Notes: a model not told the origin generated them from the letters alone. Shown: positions 8,917-18,013, counted from the first letter of the stretch. The stretch is DNA of 64,000 nt from Amycolatopsis lexingtonensis (GCF_014873755.1 NZ_JADBEG010000001.1:498501-562500), one strand, 5' to 3'. A program made the numbers and translations.

Positions 8917-9873
8917 TCAGGTGATCGGCGGGAGTCCGGCGCGCGCCGTCCGGTACTCCCGCACGATCCGGGCCACGATCTCGGCGGCGGGCAGCACCGC
9001 GTCGACCAGCCCGGCCGACTGGCCCGCCTCGAGCTTCCCCTCGGCGACGTCGCCGTGCAGCGCCGCATCGAGCAGCGTGGCAGCCTGGAAAGTCTTGCGC
9101 CGCAGCGCTTCTTCGGCGCCGGACTCCTCCAGGGCCCGCATCCGCGCGGTGAAGTCGTTGTCCAGGGCGCGGATCACGCCCAGGCCGTGACCCACCGTGC
9201 GGGTGCCGTCCACCCCGGCCGTGACCACCGCCTCCTTGTACGCGGGGTGCACCGAGGCCTCCGCGCTGGCCAGGAACCGCGTGCCGAACTGGGCCGCGCC
9301 CGCGCCGAGGGCGAGCACCGCGGCCAGCCCGGCGCCGTCCGCGATCCCGCCGGAAGCGACCACCGGCAGGTCGACCGCCCGGGCCACCGCCCGCACCAGC
9401 ACGGACGTCGTGACCATCGCGGGCGGTGGGTGGCCGCCAGCCTCGGCACCGACCACGACCAGGCCGTCGACCCCCGCGTCGGCCGCCTTCAGTGCGTGCG
9501 AAACCCCGGCCACGACGTGCAGACAGCGCGTCCCGATCGCGTGGAACCGCTCCAGGTACCGCCGCGGCCCGCCCTGGGACGCGATCAGCACCGGCGGCCG
9601 GTGCCGCAGCACCAGCTCGATCACCTCGTCCACGCCCGCGCGGTACAGCGGCAGGTTGACCGCCCACGGCCGGGACGTGCCCGCGGCCACCTCGGTCAGC
9701 ACCCGGTCCAGGTCGGGCAGCCGCATCGGGCCTGCCGCGACCACGCCGAGCCCGCCCGCGTTCGACACCGCCAGCGGCAGCGCCGAACTCGACGACGCCC
9801 ACGACATCCCCGCCTGCACGATCGGCAGGTCGACGCCCAGCAGCCGGGTCACCGGCGTCGCGATGCGCGTCAC
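8917..9873 (-). CDS. Nitronate monooxygenase / 2-nitropropane dioxygenase-family flavoprotein
   Basis: A 318-residue FMN-dependent TIM-barrel protein. The N-terminal LGVDLPIVQAGMSW, the EAGGHPPP loop and VVASGGIADG flavin-binding segment match the NMO/enoyl-reductase-like superfamily. The GTG start overlaps the upstream ligase stop (GTGA, 9870-9873), making it the last gene of the six-gene catabolic operon. In such operons the protein may oxidise or reduce a CoA intermediate rather than a nitronate. That is inference. Confidence 0.85.
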   Translation of the reverse strand: MTRIATPVTRLLGVDLPIVQAGMSWASSSSALPLAVSNAGGLGVVAAGPMRLPDLDRVLTEVAAGTSRPWAVNLPLYRAGVDEVIELVLRHRPPVLIASQGGPRRYLERFHAIGTRCLHVVAGVSHALKAADAGVDGLVVVGAEAGGHPPPAMVTTSVLVRAVARAVDLPVVASGGIADGAGLAAVLALGAGAAQFGTRFLASAEASVHPAYKEAVVTAGVDGTRTVGHGLGVIRALDNDFTARMRALEESGAEEALRRKTFQAATLLDAALHGDVAEGKLEAGQSAGLVDAVLPAAEIVARIVREYRTARAGLPPIT

Positions 9874-11450
9874 GCTCGCTCCAGCAGGGAACGCGCGTGC
9901 GCGGCGAGCCGGTTCTTCTGCACCTTCGAGCTCGCGGTCATCCCGATCCCCTCGAAGCCCTCGACGATCCGCAGGTGCCTTGGCACCTTGAACCCCGCCA
10001 GCCGCGCGCGGGCCCAGCCGAGCAGCTCCTCCTCGGAGACGCCGGGACCGGTCAGCACGACGAACGCGAACGGCACCTCGACCAGCCGCGCGTCCGGCAC
10101 GCCGACGACGGCCGCCTGCCGCACCATCGGGTGCCGGTGCAGGGTGTCCTCGATGTCGGCCGGGGCCACGTTCTCGCCACCGACGCGGATGATGTCCTTG
10201 GTGCGGCCGGTGAAGTGGAACCGCCCGGTCTCGTCGAGCAGCCCGACGTCCCCGGTGGCGAGCCAGCCGTCGGCGTCGATCGTCTCGGCCGTCTTCACCG
10301 GGTCGTCGAGGTAGCCGAGCATCACGTTCCAGCCGCGCACCAGCACCGCGCCGGGCTCGCCGGGCGCGCAGTCCCGGTCGCCGTCGAAGGCGCGGATCCG
10401 CACCTCGACGCCGGGTTCGACGGCCATCGCGCCGGACGCGCGGAGCTCTTCCGGCTCCCACCAGGCCGACTGCGCGACATTCGGCGAAGCTTCCGAAAGC
10501 CCATACCCCGCAACGCATTCGCGTGCGCCCAGCTCGTCGATGACCCGCCGGATCACCGTCGGCGACGCCGCCACCCAGGCACCGCGCAGGCACAGCCGGC
10601 GCTGTGCCAGGGAAGGGTGGTTGAGCAGGAGCAGCGCGATGGTGTCGTTGCCGGAGAAGTGCGTGCAGCGCTCGGTTTCCAGCAGCCGCAACGCTTCTTC
10701 GGGCTCGAACTTCGGCATCGTCACCAGCGTCGTGGCGTGCTGGATCGACGCCAGCACCGACAGCGTGCTGCCGGCGACGTGGAAGAACGGCCGCGCGGAG
10801 TGGAACCGGTCGCCGGGGCGCAGGCCCATCCGCGCGCCGGAGAAGAACGCGTCCGCGCACATGCCGCGGTGGGTGAGCAGGACGCCCTTGGGTCGCGACG
10901 TCGTCCCGGACGTGTACTGCACCAGCAGGACGTCGTCGGGCGTACCGGCGGCCGGCGGCACCTCCGAACCGGCGGCCAGGAAGTCCGCCCACGAAGCAGC
11001 GAACGACGGCACGTCGTCGCCGAGCACGACCACCGACTCCAGCGCGGGCAGGGACTCGACGCCGATCTCCCGCAGCATCGCGGCGAAGTCGACGTTGAGC
11101 ACCCGGGACGCCACGAACAGCGTCCGGACCCGGGCGTGCTCGAGGGTGTAGCGGACTTCGCCGGCGGTGAACCGGGTGTTGACCGGCACGGCGACCGCGC
11201 CCGCCGCCCCGATCGCCAGGAACAGCGCCACCCAGTCCGGCCCGTTGCCGAGGCAGAGGCCGACGCGGTCGCCCCGGCCGATCCCGGCGGCGGCGAGCCC
11301 GGCGCGGATCCGCGAGACCCGGCCGGCCAGCTCGCCGTAGGTGATCCGCTCGGAGTCGGTGACGACGGCTTCGACGTCCGGCGCGAGCAGGGCCGCGCGC
11401 GCGAGGACCTCGTGCGTGGTGAGCGGGCAGGCGGTGCGCAGGTCGGTCAT
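9870..11450 (-). CDS. AMP-forming acyl-CoA synthetase
   Basis: A 526-residue ANL-superfamily ligase that activates a carboxylic acid as its adenylate and then CoA thioester. The P-loop YTSGTTSRPKG lies near residue 170, GYGLSEASP near 315, the hinge GRTKDIIRVGGENV near 410 and the catalytic lysine in SKVQKNRLAA near the C-terminus. It is coupled by ATGA overlap to the preceding hydratase. With the CaiB transferase in the same operon, there are two routes to load CoA on the substrate. Confidence 0.9.
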   Translation of the reverse strand: MTDLRTACPLTTHEVLARAALLAPDVEAVVTDSERITYGELAGRVSRIRAGLAAAGIGRGDRVGLCLGNGPDWVALFLAIGAAGAVAVPVNTRFTAGEVRYTLEHARVRTLFVASRVLNVDFAAMLREIGVESLPALESVVVLGDDVPSFAASWADFLAAGSEVPPAAGTPDDVLLVQYTSGTTSRPKGVLLTHRGMCADAFFSGARMGLRPGDRFHSARPFFHVAGSTLSVLASIQHATTLVTMPKFEPEEALRLLETERCTHFSGNDTIALLLLNHPSLAQRRLCLRGAWVAASPTVIRRVIDELGARECVAGYGLSEASPNVAQSAWWEPEELRASGAMAVEPGVEVRIRAFDGDRDCAPGEPGAVLVRGWNVMLGYLDDPVKTAETIDADGWLATGDVGLLDETGRFHFTGRTKDIIRVGGENVAPADIEDTLHRHPMVRQAAVVGVPDARLVEVPFAFVVLTGPGVSEEELLGWARARLAGFKVPRHLRIVEGFEGIGMTASSKVQKNRLAAHARSLLERA

Positions 11451-12199
11451 CGCGGTTCTCCGTTCCCGGCGGTGAAGCGGGCGACGCCGTCACGCCAGCC
11501 GCCGTCGGCGAGGCACTGTTCGATCGCGGCCAGTTCGATCCGGATCCCGCGGTCCAGGTCGGTTTCCGAGCCGAGGTCGACCGCGCGCTTGGTGAGCGAA
11601 ATGGCCAGCGGCGGCGCCTTCGCGATGCTCGCGGCGGTTTCGTCGCCGGCCGCGGCGAGGGCGTCCGCCGGGACGACGCGGGTGACGACGCCCAGGTCGG
11701 CGGCCTCTTCGGCGCCGAGCGCGCGGTTGGTGAACAGCAGCTCCTTGGCCCGGCGCTTGCCGATGGCGCGCTGCAGGCGCTGGGTCGCGCCGACGGTACC
11801 CCAGTGCGGCTCGGGGAAGCGGAAGACCGTCCCCGAAGCGGCCAGCGCGAAGTCCGCGGCGAGGGTGATCTCGCCGCCGGAGCCGACGACCGCGCCCTGG
11901 ACCAGCGCGACGACCGGCACCCGGCACTGCTCGATGGCGGCGTACGCGGCGAAGGAGGCGACCCGGCGGCGGCGCACCCACGCGGCGTCCTTGCCGGTGC
12001 GCTCCTTGAGGTCGGCGCCCGCGCAGAACACCGGCCCGCGCCCGCTCAGCAGCACCACCCGGACGTCGTCGTCCAGCGACTCGAAGGCCTCCCGCAACTC
12101 GTGGCACATCGGCAGGTCCACGGCGTTGCGAGCCTCGGGCCGGGTCAGCTCGACGCGGGCGATCCCGTCGGTCACGCTCACCTGTACGCGCTCCGTCAC
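11447..12199 (-). CDS. Enoyl-CoA hydratase/isomerase-family protein
   Basis: A 250-residue crotonase-fold protein. RPEARNAVDLPMCHEL opens the fold, the oxyanion-hole strands are CAGADLKER near residue 65 and GAVVGSGGEITLAADF near 105, with the acidic FPEPHWG loop near 130. The GTG start was chosen because it overlaps the CoA-transferase stop (GTGA, 12196-12199); the longer open frame upstream is antisense to nothing but has no start signal. It hydrates or isomerises an enoyl-CoA intermediate of the operon substrate. Confidence 0.88.
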   Translation of the reverse strand: MTERVQVSVTDGIARVELTRPEARNAVDLPMCHELREAFESLDDDVRVVLLSGRGPVFCAGADLKERTGKDAAWVRRRRVASFAAYAAIEQCRVPVVALVQGAVVGSGGEITLAADFALAASGTVFRFPEPHWGTVGATQRLQRAIGKRRAKELLFTNRALGAEEAADLGVVTRVVPADALAAAGDETAASIAKAPPLAISLTKRAVDLGSETDLDRGIRIELAAIEQCLADGGWRDGVARFTAGNGEPR

Positions 12200-13380
12200 C
12201 GGATCACCCCCGCGGCCCGCAGGCCCTCGATGTCGGCCGGGCCGAGCCCCAGCCCGGCCAGGACGTCGTCGGTGTCGGCGCCGAGCCGGGGCGGGGTGCC
12301 CACCGGCAACGGCGCGCCGCCGGTCTCGCGCAGGGGCGTCCGCAGCGCCGGGAACGTCCCCTCCGCCGGGTGGGTGAACTCGCCGACGACGCCTCGGGCG
12401 ACGGCGTGCGGATCCGCGAGCGCTTCCCGCACCGAGCGGACCGCGCCCGCCGGGACGTCGGCCGCGCGCAGCTCCTTCACGAGCGCGTCCCGGTCGTGCC
12501 GGGCGATCGCGCCGCGCAGCGCCTTCATGACGCGGGAGCGCTGCTCGACGCGGCCGGAATTGGCGCGCAGCGCGGGATCCGCGGCCAGGTCGCCGAGCCC
12601 GAGGACCGTGCACAGTGGACCCCAGTGCTGGTCGCTGCCGCTGATGTGCAGCCATTCCCCGTCCCCGGCCTGGAACGCCGCCGACGGCACGCGGCCCGGG
12701 TGCTCGGTGCCGGTTCGCACCGGGTCCTCGCCGAGCGCGAACAGGCGGGCCGCGTTGAGCGCGTGCAGGCTCAACTGGACGTCCATCATGGACACGTCCA
12801 GGTGGCGCCCCAGCCCGGTCGCCGCGCGCCCGGCCAGTCCGGAAAGGACGGCGATGACCACCCAGAGCCCGGAAGTCAGGTCCGCCACCGGGATCCCGGT
12901 CTTCGACGGCGGCCCGTCCGGCTCGCCGGTCATCGCCATCACGCCGGACAGCGCCTGGAAGACGGTGTCGTAGCCCTTGCGGTCGCGGTCCGGGCCGGTC
13001 TGCCCGAACCCGGTCGCGGACACGTAGACCAGGTCCGGCCGCGCCAGGTCCGCGTACCCGAGGCCCATCCGGTCCATCGCGCCGGGCAGGAAGTTCTCGA
13101 CGACGACGTCGGCCTGCCCGGCCAGCTTTCGTGCGACGGCCTGGCCGCGCGGGTCCTTGAGGTCGAGCGTCACGGACTTCTTGCCCCGGTTGAAGGCGAA
13201 GAAGTACGCGCTCTCGCCGTGCGGCAGGCGCGGTTCGAAGCCGCGGGTCTCGTCGCCGGAGCCCGGGCGCTCGACCTTGACGACGGTCGCGCCCAGCTCG
13301 GCGAGGATCTGCGTCGCCAGGGGAGCGGCGAGGACGCGGGAGAAGTCGAGGACGGTGATCCCGGACAGCGGGCCGGTCAT
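12196..13380 (-). CDS. Family III CoA-transferase (CaiB/BaiF)
   Basis: A 394-residue protein that moves CoA between acyl donors and acceptors through an aspartyl intermediate. The N-terminal LSGITVLDFSRVLAAPLATQ, KSVTLDLKDPRG and ENFLPGAMDRMGLGY blocks are diagnostic. The likely catalytic Asp is in PVADLTSG near residue 165. ATG overlaps the stop of the preceding hydratase gene (13377-13380). The family covers formyl-, carnitine-, succinyl- and itaconyl-type CoA transfer, so the donor is open. Confidence 0.9.
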   Translation of the reverse strand: MTGPLSGITVLDFSRVLAAPLATQILAELGATVVKVERPGSGDETRGFEPRLPHGESAYFFAFNRGKKSVTLDLKDPRGQAVARKLAGQADVVVENFLPGAMDRMGLGYADLARPDLVYVSATGFGQTGPDRDRKGYDTVFQALSGVMAMTGEPDGPPSKTGIPVADLTSGLWVVIAVLSGLAGRAATGLGRHLDVSMMDVQLSLHALNAARLFALGEDPVRTGTEHPGRVPSAAFQAGDGEWLHISGSDQHWGPLCTVLGLGDLAADPALRANSGRVEQRSRVMKALRGAIARHDRDALVKELRAADVPAGAVRSVREALADPHAVARGVVGEFTHPAEGTFPALRTPLRETGGAPLPVGTPPRLGADTDDVLAGLGLGPADIEGLRAAGVIR

Positions 13381-14096
13381 GCGCGGAACCCCCGCATCAG
13401 CGCGTTGACGTCCTGCCCGGCGCGCATGGCGGCGTCGGCCGGCAGGTCCGCGACGCGGTAGAAGAGGTCCTTCGCGGCCGCGATCGCCCGCGGTTCGACC
13501 TTCGCCCAGTGCTCGGCGACCGCCAGCGCGGCAGGCAGGATTTCGTCCGGCGCGACGACCTGGTTGACCAGGCCGTGCTCGAAGGCCTCGGTTGCGGTGA
13601 GCAGGCGCCCGGTGCTGACCAGTTCGAACGCGAGCTTGCGGCCGAGGTGGTGGACGAGCCCGGTCATCACCAGCGCCGGGACGATCGAATGCTTGAGCTC
13701 GGGGTAACCGAACTTGAGGTCGGTGCCGGCCACGACCATGTCCGCGCCGATCGCCAGGCCCGCGCCGCCGCCGACGGCCGCACCGCGCACGGCGGCGACC
13801 ACCGGGATCCGCAGCTGCCGCGCCTGCACCTGCAGCTTGGCGGTGAGCGCGGCGCGTTCCAGGACGGCGTCGGCGTGCTCGGGCGTCAGCTCCGAGAACT
13901 CGCCGAGGTCGGCGCCCGCGCAGAAGCCGCGGCCGGCACCGGTGAGGACGAGCGCGCGGATGTCCCGGTCGGCGTTAGCCGCGGTGAAGGCTTCGCTGAG
14001 CGAGCGCGTGAGGGCCGTGTCGAGGGCGTTGAGCTTCTCGGGCCGGTTCAGCGTCAGGACGCGGACGGCGCCGTGGTCCTCGGCGATGACGGTCAC
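13377..14096 (-). CDS. Enoyl-CoA hydratase/isomerase-family protein
   Basis: A 239-residue crotonase-fold enzyme with RPEKLNALDTALTRSL at the N-terminus, oxyanion segments CAGADLGEFSE near 60 and GAAVGGGAGLAIGADM near 105, and FGYPELK near 130. The GTG start overlaps the lyase stop by 4 bp (14093-14096). It is a second, distinct hydratase in the operon, so at least two steps of the route are likely crotonase-type. The reaction is not assignable. Confidence 0.88.
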   Translation of the reverse strand: MTVIAEDHGAVRVLTLNRPEKLNALDTALTRSLSEAFTAANADRDIRALVLTGAGRGFCAGADLGEFSELTPEHADAVLERAALTAKLQVQARQLRIPVVAAVRGAAVGGGAGLAIGADMVVAGTDLKFGYPELKHSIVPALVMTGLVHHLGRKLAFELVSTGRLLTATEAFEHGLVNQVVAPDEILPAALAVAEHWAKVEPRAIAAAKDLFYRVADLPADAAMRAGQDVNALMRGFRA

Positions 14097-15022
14097 GGGT
14101 TCTCCTGGTTCGGGGTGGGGGTGAAGCCCGCGCGGGCCACCATGCTGTGCAGCGGGCGGCCGAGGGCTGCTTCGCAGGCGGCGGACGCCTTCGCGAGCTG
14201 GTCGAGGTCGATGCCGGTCTCGACGCCCATCGCGTCGAAGAGGCTGACCAGGTCCTCGGTGCAGACGTTGCCGGTCAGCCCGGCGCCGTAGGAGATCGCC
14301 GACGGGTGGCCGCCGACGCCGCCCATCGCGGTGTCGAAGTTCCGGCAGCCGGCGTCGAGGGCCGCGACGGCGTTGGCGATGCCGGTGCCGCGGGTGTTGT
14401 GGAAGTGCGCGACCACCGGCACGCTCGGGGCCAAGTGCTTGAAGAGCGCGCGGACCGACGGCGGGGTGGCGACGCCGGTCGTGTCGCCCAGGGTGACGAG
14501 GTCGGCGCCGAGGTCGGCGAACCGGGCGACGTCGTCGGCGACGCGGCCGGGGTCGACCGCGCCCTCGAACGGGCAGCCGAAGGCCACCGAGACCACGCCG
14601 ACCAGCTTGAACCGGCCGCCGGCCAGCTCGACCATTTCGGTGACGCGCTCCCACTGCCCGGCTCTCGACGTGCGCAGGTTGCGCTCGGTGTGGCTTTCGC
14701 TGGCCGAGACCAGCAGGCTCAGCTCGTCGGCGCCGTGCCCGGCGTCGAGGTCGGCCAGCGCTCGCCGCACCGCGCGCGGGTTGGGGCAGGTCGCCTTGAA
14801 CCCGACGCCGGGGCGGCGCCGGATGGCCGCGAGGACGTCGGAGGCGTCGGAAAAGCCGGGCACCCGCCCGGGGTGGCTGTAGCTGGTCGCCTCGATGCGC
14901 CGGAACCCCGCGTCCGCGAAGGAATCGAGCAGCGCGACCTTCGTCGCGGTCGGCACGAACTCCGGCTCGTGCTGCAGCCCGTCGCGGGCGAAGCACTCGC
15001 AGAGCGTGACGGCGTCGGACAT
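14093..15022 (-). CDS. HMG-CoA-lyase-like DRE-TIM metallolyase
   Basis: A 309-residue member of the HMGL family, which cleaves 3-hydroxy-3-methylglutaryl-CoA or related 3-hydroxyacyl-CoAs to a ketone or keto acid and acetyl-CoA. The FARDGLQHE metal motif lies near residue 11, with HFHNTRGTG near 205 (His metal ligands) and GGVGGHPSA near 235. It is the first gene of the operon running down to 8917, with a MarR-type palindrome 42-58 nt upstream of its start. The physiological substrate may be a non-HMG branched 3-hydroxyacyl-CoA. Confidence 0.9.
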   Translation of the reverse strand: MSDAVTLCECFARDGLQHEPEFVPTATKVALLDSFADAGFRRIEATSYSHPGRVPGFSDASDVLAAIRRRPGVGFKATCPNPRAVRRALADLDAGHGADELSLLVSASESHTERNLRTSRAGQWERVTEMVELAGGRFKLVGVVSVAFGCPFEGAVDPGRVADDVARFADLGADLVTLGDTTGVATPPSVRALFKHLAPSVPVVAHFHNTRGTGIANAVAALDAGCRNFDTAMGGVGGHPSAISYGAGLTGNVCTEDLVSLFDAMGVETGIDLDQLAKASAACEAALGRPLHSMVARAGFTPTPNQENP

Positions 15023-15063
15023 CGGGCCACCTTTCGTTCGGTGGCTCCAGATCTACGCGGCCG

Positions 15064-15080
15064 TGTTGATAAAGTCAACA
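15064..15080. promoter_or_regulatory. MarR operator copy at the lyase operon promoter
   Basis: TGTTGA-TAAAG-TCAACA, perfect 6-bp arms. The right arm contains the stop codon of marR itself (15075-15077). The core is identical to the site at 15594 and lies where a promoter for the operon starting at 15022 is expected. Confidence 0.8.
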
Positions 15081-15575
15081 GGGCGCGTCGCCGGGGTGGG
15101 CGCGCTCACGCTCCTCGACGGCCAGCGCCAGGTCGGCCAGCTTGTCGAGCGCGCAGCTCAGCGTCGCCGCCTCTTCGGGGGTCAGCGCGGCGAGGAACTC
15201 GGCGTCGCGCTCGTTGGCCGCGGCGATCAGGCCGCGGTAGACGCGGGTGCCCTCGGTGGTCAGGGCCAGCTGCGAGGTGCGGCCCGAGCCGGCCGTCCGG
15301 TCCACCAGGCCGCGCTCGGTCAGGCGGCTGACCACTCGGCTCATCTGCGCTTTGTCGAGCCCGGCGCGGCGGGCCAGCCGGTTGAGGGTGAGGGTGGGGT
15401 CGGCGGCGATGAGCGAAATCGCCCGCCATTCGCCGAGACTGACGTCGAACTCCCGCCGGTAGCGCAGCGCGGCGCTGCGCGACATCGCCGACGACGTGCG
15501 GGAGAGCCGGTAGGAGAGCAGTCCCGAAATGGGCACGAGGTCTCGGCCGTCCACGCGTTCCGCCATGCCGGTCAT
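15075..15575 (-). CDS. MarR-family regulator of the lyase operon and its transporter
   Basis: A 166-residue winged-helix protein. LTLNRLARRAGLDKAQMSRVVSRL is split by the recognition helix near residues 65-90, followed by the wing RTAGSGRTSQLALT and a dimerising C-terminal helix. An ATG three codons further in (MAERVD) is an alternative start. It sits between two copies of TGTTGA-N5-TCAACA, one upstream of the symporter and itself and one upstream of the catabolic operon. It probably represses both until a substrate or CoA thioester binds. Confidence 0.9.
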   Translation of the reverse strand: MTGMAERVDGRDLVPISGLLSYRLSRTSSAMSRSAALRYRREFDVSLGEWRAISLIAADPTLTLNRLARRAGLDKAQMSRVVSRLTERGLVDRTAGSGRTSQLALTTEGTRVYRGLIAAANERDAEFLAALTPEEAATLSCALDKLADLALAVEERERAHPGDAPC

Positions 15576-15593
15576 CGTAGCCGTTGCCGATCA

Positions 15594-15614
15594 AGTGTTG
15601 ACAAACTCAACACT
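15594..15614. promoter_or_regulatory. MarR operator copy between marR and the symporter
   Basis: AGTGTTGA-CAAAC-TCAACACT, perfect 8-bp arms with a 5-nt spacer. It is 19 nt from the marR start and 53 nt from the symporter start. The core matches the copy at 15064-15080. Confidence 0.8.
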
Positions 15615-15666
15615 GGATGCCGACACTGCTGCCGCACGCCCCGCCTGACGAAGGAGTCGAGTAGCG

Positions 15667-17007
15667 ATGGCCGAACAGCCCGCCGTCACCGGACGGCCAC
15701 CCGCGGTGGGTGACGCCGAACGCGCGTCGACCTACCGGACCATCGCCCTGCGGGTCATGCCGCTGCTCGTGGTCTGCTACGTGGTCAGCTTCATCGACCG
15801 GACGAACATCGGCATCGCGCAGCAGGGCCTCAAGCGCGACCTCGGCTTCGGCTCGGCCGTCTACGGCCTCGGCGTCACGCTGTTCTTCGTCGGGTTCATC
15901 CTCTTCGAGGTTCCCAGCAACGCGCTGCTGGCCAGAATCGGCGCACGCAAGACGCTGGTCCGGATCATGGCCACCTGGGGCGTGGTCACGATCGCGACCC
16001 TGTTCGTCCAGGACGAGCTGACGTTCTACATCGCGCGGTTCCTGCTCGGCGTGGCCGAAGCGGGCTTCTTCCCGGGCGCGCTCTACCTGCTGTCGCGGTG
16101 GTTCCCGTCCGCGCGCCGGACGCGGATGACCGCGGTGTTCTTCATCGGCGTCCCGGTTTCCGGGGTGCTCGGCTCGCTGGTGTCGGGCTGGATCATGCAC
16201 GCGCTCGGCGGCGTCGCCGGGCTGGCCGACTGGCAGTGGCTGTTCCTCATCGAGGGGATCCCGCCGATCCTGCTCGCCGTCGCGGTCGCGTTCTTCCTCG
16301 CCGACGGGCCGGAGCAGGCGAAGTGGCTGACGCCGGCGCAGAAGGCGCTCGTGGAGACCGACCTGGCGGCCGAACGGACCGCGAAAGGCGATTCGCCGTC
16401 CCACCGCGGCGGCATGCTCTCGGCGTTGCGCGACCCGAAGGTCTGGATCCTCGGGCTGTGCGCCTGCGGGGCCTACACGCTGGCGAACGCCGTCTCGTAC
16501 TGGACACCGCGGATCATCGCCGAAGCCGGTGTCGGCGACGTGCTGAACCTCGGCTTCTTCTCGGCGATCCCGCCGCTGCTCGGCATCGCCGTGATGCTCC
16601 TGGTCGGCCGCCACTCCGACCGCACCCTGGAGCGCCGCTGGCACGCGGCGGTGAGCTGGCTGGTGGCCGCGGCGGCGATGCTGGCGCTCGCGTTCTCCGG
16701 CGGCAGCGTCCTGGTGGTGGTCATCCTGCTCGCGGTGATGGCGGCGGCCCACTACTCGGGGTTGACGGTGTTCTACTCGATCCCGTCGATCTACCTGACC
16801 GACCGCGCGGCGGCGACGGGCATCGCGGTGGTGACGTCGATGGGTTCCTTCGCGGCGGCCGCTTCGCCGTCCCTGCTGGGTTTCATCCAGTCGGCGACCG
16901 GGAGCCTGTCGCTGGGCTTGGTGATCAGCGCGGGGATCGTGCTGGTCGCGGTCGGGGTACTGGTGGTCGGGGTGAAGGCCGCGGACCTCAAGGAGCAGCA
17001 CCGGTAG
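15667..17007 (+). CDS. MFS transporter, anion:cation symporter type
   Basis: A 446-residue, 12-helix permease. SFIDRTNIGIAQ after helix 1 and RFLLGVAEAGFFPGALYLLSRWFP around helices 4-5 are signatures of the ACS family, which imports organic anions such as tartrate, phthalate or hydroxyphenylacetate. ATG follows GAAGGAG. It is divergent from marR and shares its operator with the catabolic operon, so it probably imports the carboxylate that the operon activates and cleaves. Confidence 0.9.
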   Translation: MAEQPAVTGRPPAVGDAERASTYRTIALRVMPLLVVCYVVSFIDRTNIGIAQQGLKRDLGFGSAVYGLGVTLFFVGFILFEVPSNALLARIGARKTLVRIMATWGVVTIATLFVQDELTFYIARFLLGVAEAGFFPGALYLLSRWFPSARRTRMTAVFFIGVPVSGVLGSLVSGWIMHALGGVAGLADWQWLFLIEGIPPILLAVAVAFFLADGPEQAKWLTPAQKALVETDLAAERTAKGDSPSHRGGMLSALRDPKVWILGLCACGAYTLANAVSYWTPRIIAEAGVGDVLNLGFFSAIPPLLGIAVMLLVGRHSDRTLERRWHAAVSWLVAAAAMLALAFSGGSVLVVVILLAVMAAAHYSGLTVFYSIPSIYLTDRAAATGIAVVTSMGSFAAAASPSLLGFIQSATGSLSLGLVISAGIVLVAVGVLVVGVKAADLKEQHR

Positions 17008-17033
17008 CGGCTCCCGGCCCGGCCCCCGAGCGC

Positions 17034-17110
17034 CCCAAGGTGGCCTTCGGTGCGTCAGACGCACCGAAGGCCACCTTGGGTGCGCCGGACGCAACCAAGG
17101 CCGCCTTGGG
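17034..17110. terminator. Long palindrome between convergent genes, with a degenerate second unit
   Basis: Perfect 23-bp arms at 17034-17056 and 17058-17080 around one central base; the arm begins CCCAAGGTGGCCTTCGGTGC. A decayed partial copy follows to 17110 (CCAAGGCCGCCTTGG). It lies between the convergent symporter and sigma genes and can terminate both. It looks like one unit of a dispersed palindromic repeat. Confidence 0.75.
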
Positions 17111-17133
17111 GCGCGTGGGCCGGACGCGGTGAC

Positions 17134-18013
17134 TCAGCGGCGAAGCGGGGTCTCTTCGTCCAGACGCGACAGCTTCGCCGGGTTCCGCACCGCGTACAGC
17201 CCCGTCACGAGGCCGTCGTCCACGCGGAGCGCGAGCACCGTGTCGACCTCGCCGTCCCGGCGCAGGATCAGGGCCGGGTGGCCGTTGACCTGCGCCGCGG
17301 TGAGGGTTCCGGTCGCGAAGTTGCCGATCCCCGCCGTGAGCAGGCGGGCCACCGCGGCCGACCCGGTCACCGGGGCCGGCAGGGCCTGGACGACGCCGCC
17401 GCCGTCGCCGAGGAACACCACGTCCGGGGCCAGGATCTGCAGCAGCTGCCGGAGGTCGCCGGTTTCGACCGCGTGCCGGAACGCTTCGAGCGCGTCGCGG
17501 GACGTCGTGGGGGAGACCCGGCCGCGCGGCCGGCGGGCGGCGACGTGCGAGCGGGCGCGGTGCGCGATCTGGCGGACCGCGGGCGGGGTCTTGCCGACGG
17601 CTTCGGCGATCTCCTCGTAGCCGAGACCGAACACCTCGCGCAGCACGAACACCGCGCGCTCGGCCGGCGTCAGCGTCTCCAGGACCAGCAGCATCGCCAT
17701 CGAGACGCTGTCGGCGAGCTCGACGTCTTCGGCGACGTCGGGCGCGGTCAGCAGCGGCTCCGGCAGCCACGGGCCGACGTAGGACTCCTTGCGGCGGGCG
17801 TACGCCCGCAGCCGCATCAGGGCCTGGCGGGTGGTGACGCGCACCAGGTAGGCGCGCTGGTCACGCACTTCGGCCAGGTCCACGCCCGCCCAGCGCAGCC
17901 ACGTCTCCTGCAGCACGTCTTCGGCGTCGGCCGCCGAACCCAGCAACTGGTAGGCGACGGTGAACAGCAGGTTTTCGGTGGGCGAGGAACGCCTCGGTGG
18001 CGGCGTCGGCCAT
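17134..18013 (-). CDS. ECF41-type sigma factor with SnoaL-like C-terminal domain; apparent frameshift
   Basis: SigJ/ECF41 sigma factor: region 2 (NLLFTVAYQLLGSAADAEDVL), region 4 (TPAERAVFVLREVFGLGYEEIAEAV), then a SnoaL-like domain. The ECF41 hallmarks WLPEPL, DGGGV and NPAKL are all present. The well-supported start is ATG at 18013 after AGGAGGAG, giving MADAATEAFLAHR. That frame is lost at an A4 run (17972-17975 on the plus strand), where one extra base shifts into the rest of the gene. A GTG at 18042 opens the main frame but has no RBS and an unnatural N-terminus. The gene may be a pseudogene or carry a sequencing error. The divergent neighbour is the partner typical of ECF41. Confidence 0.82.

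Noticed and set aside
17034..17110. Attachment site or insertion scar
   Set aside because: There is no tRNA, integrase or duplicated flank. A palindromic terminator/repeat between convergent genes explains it.
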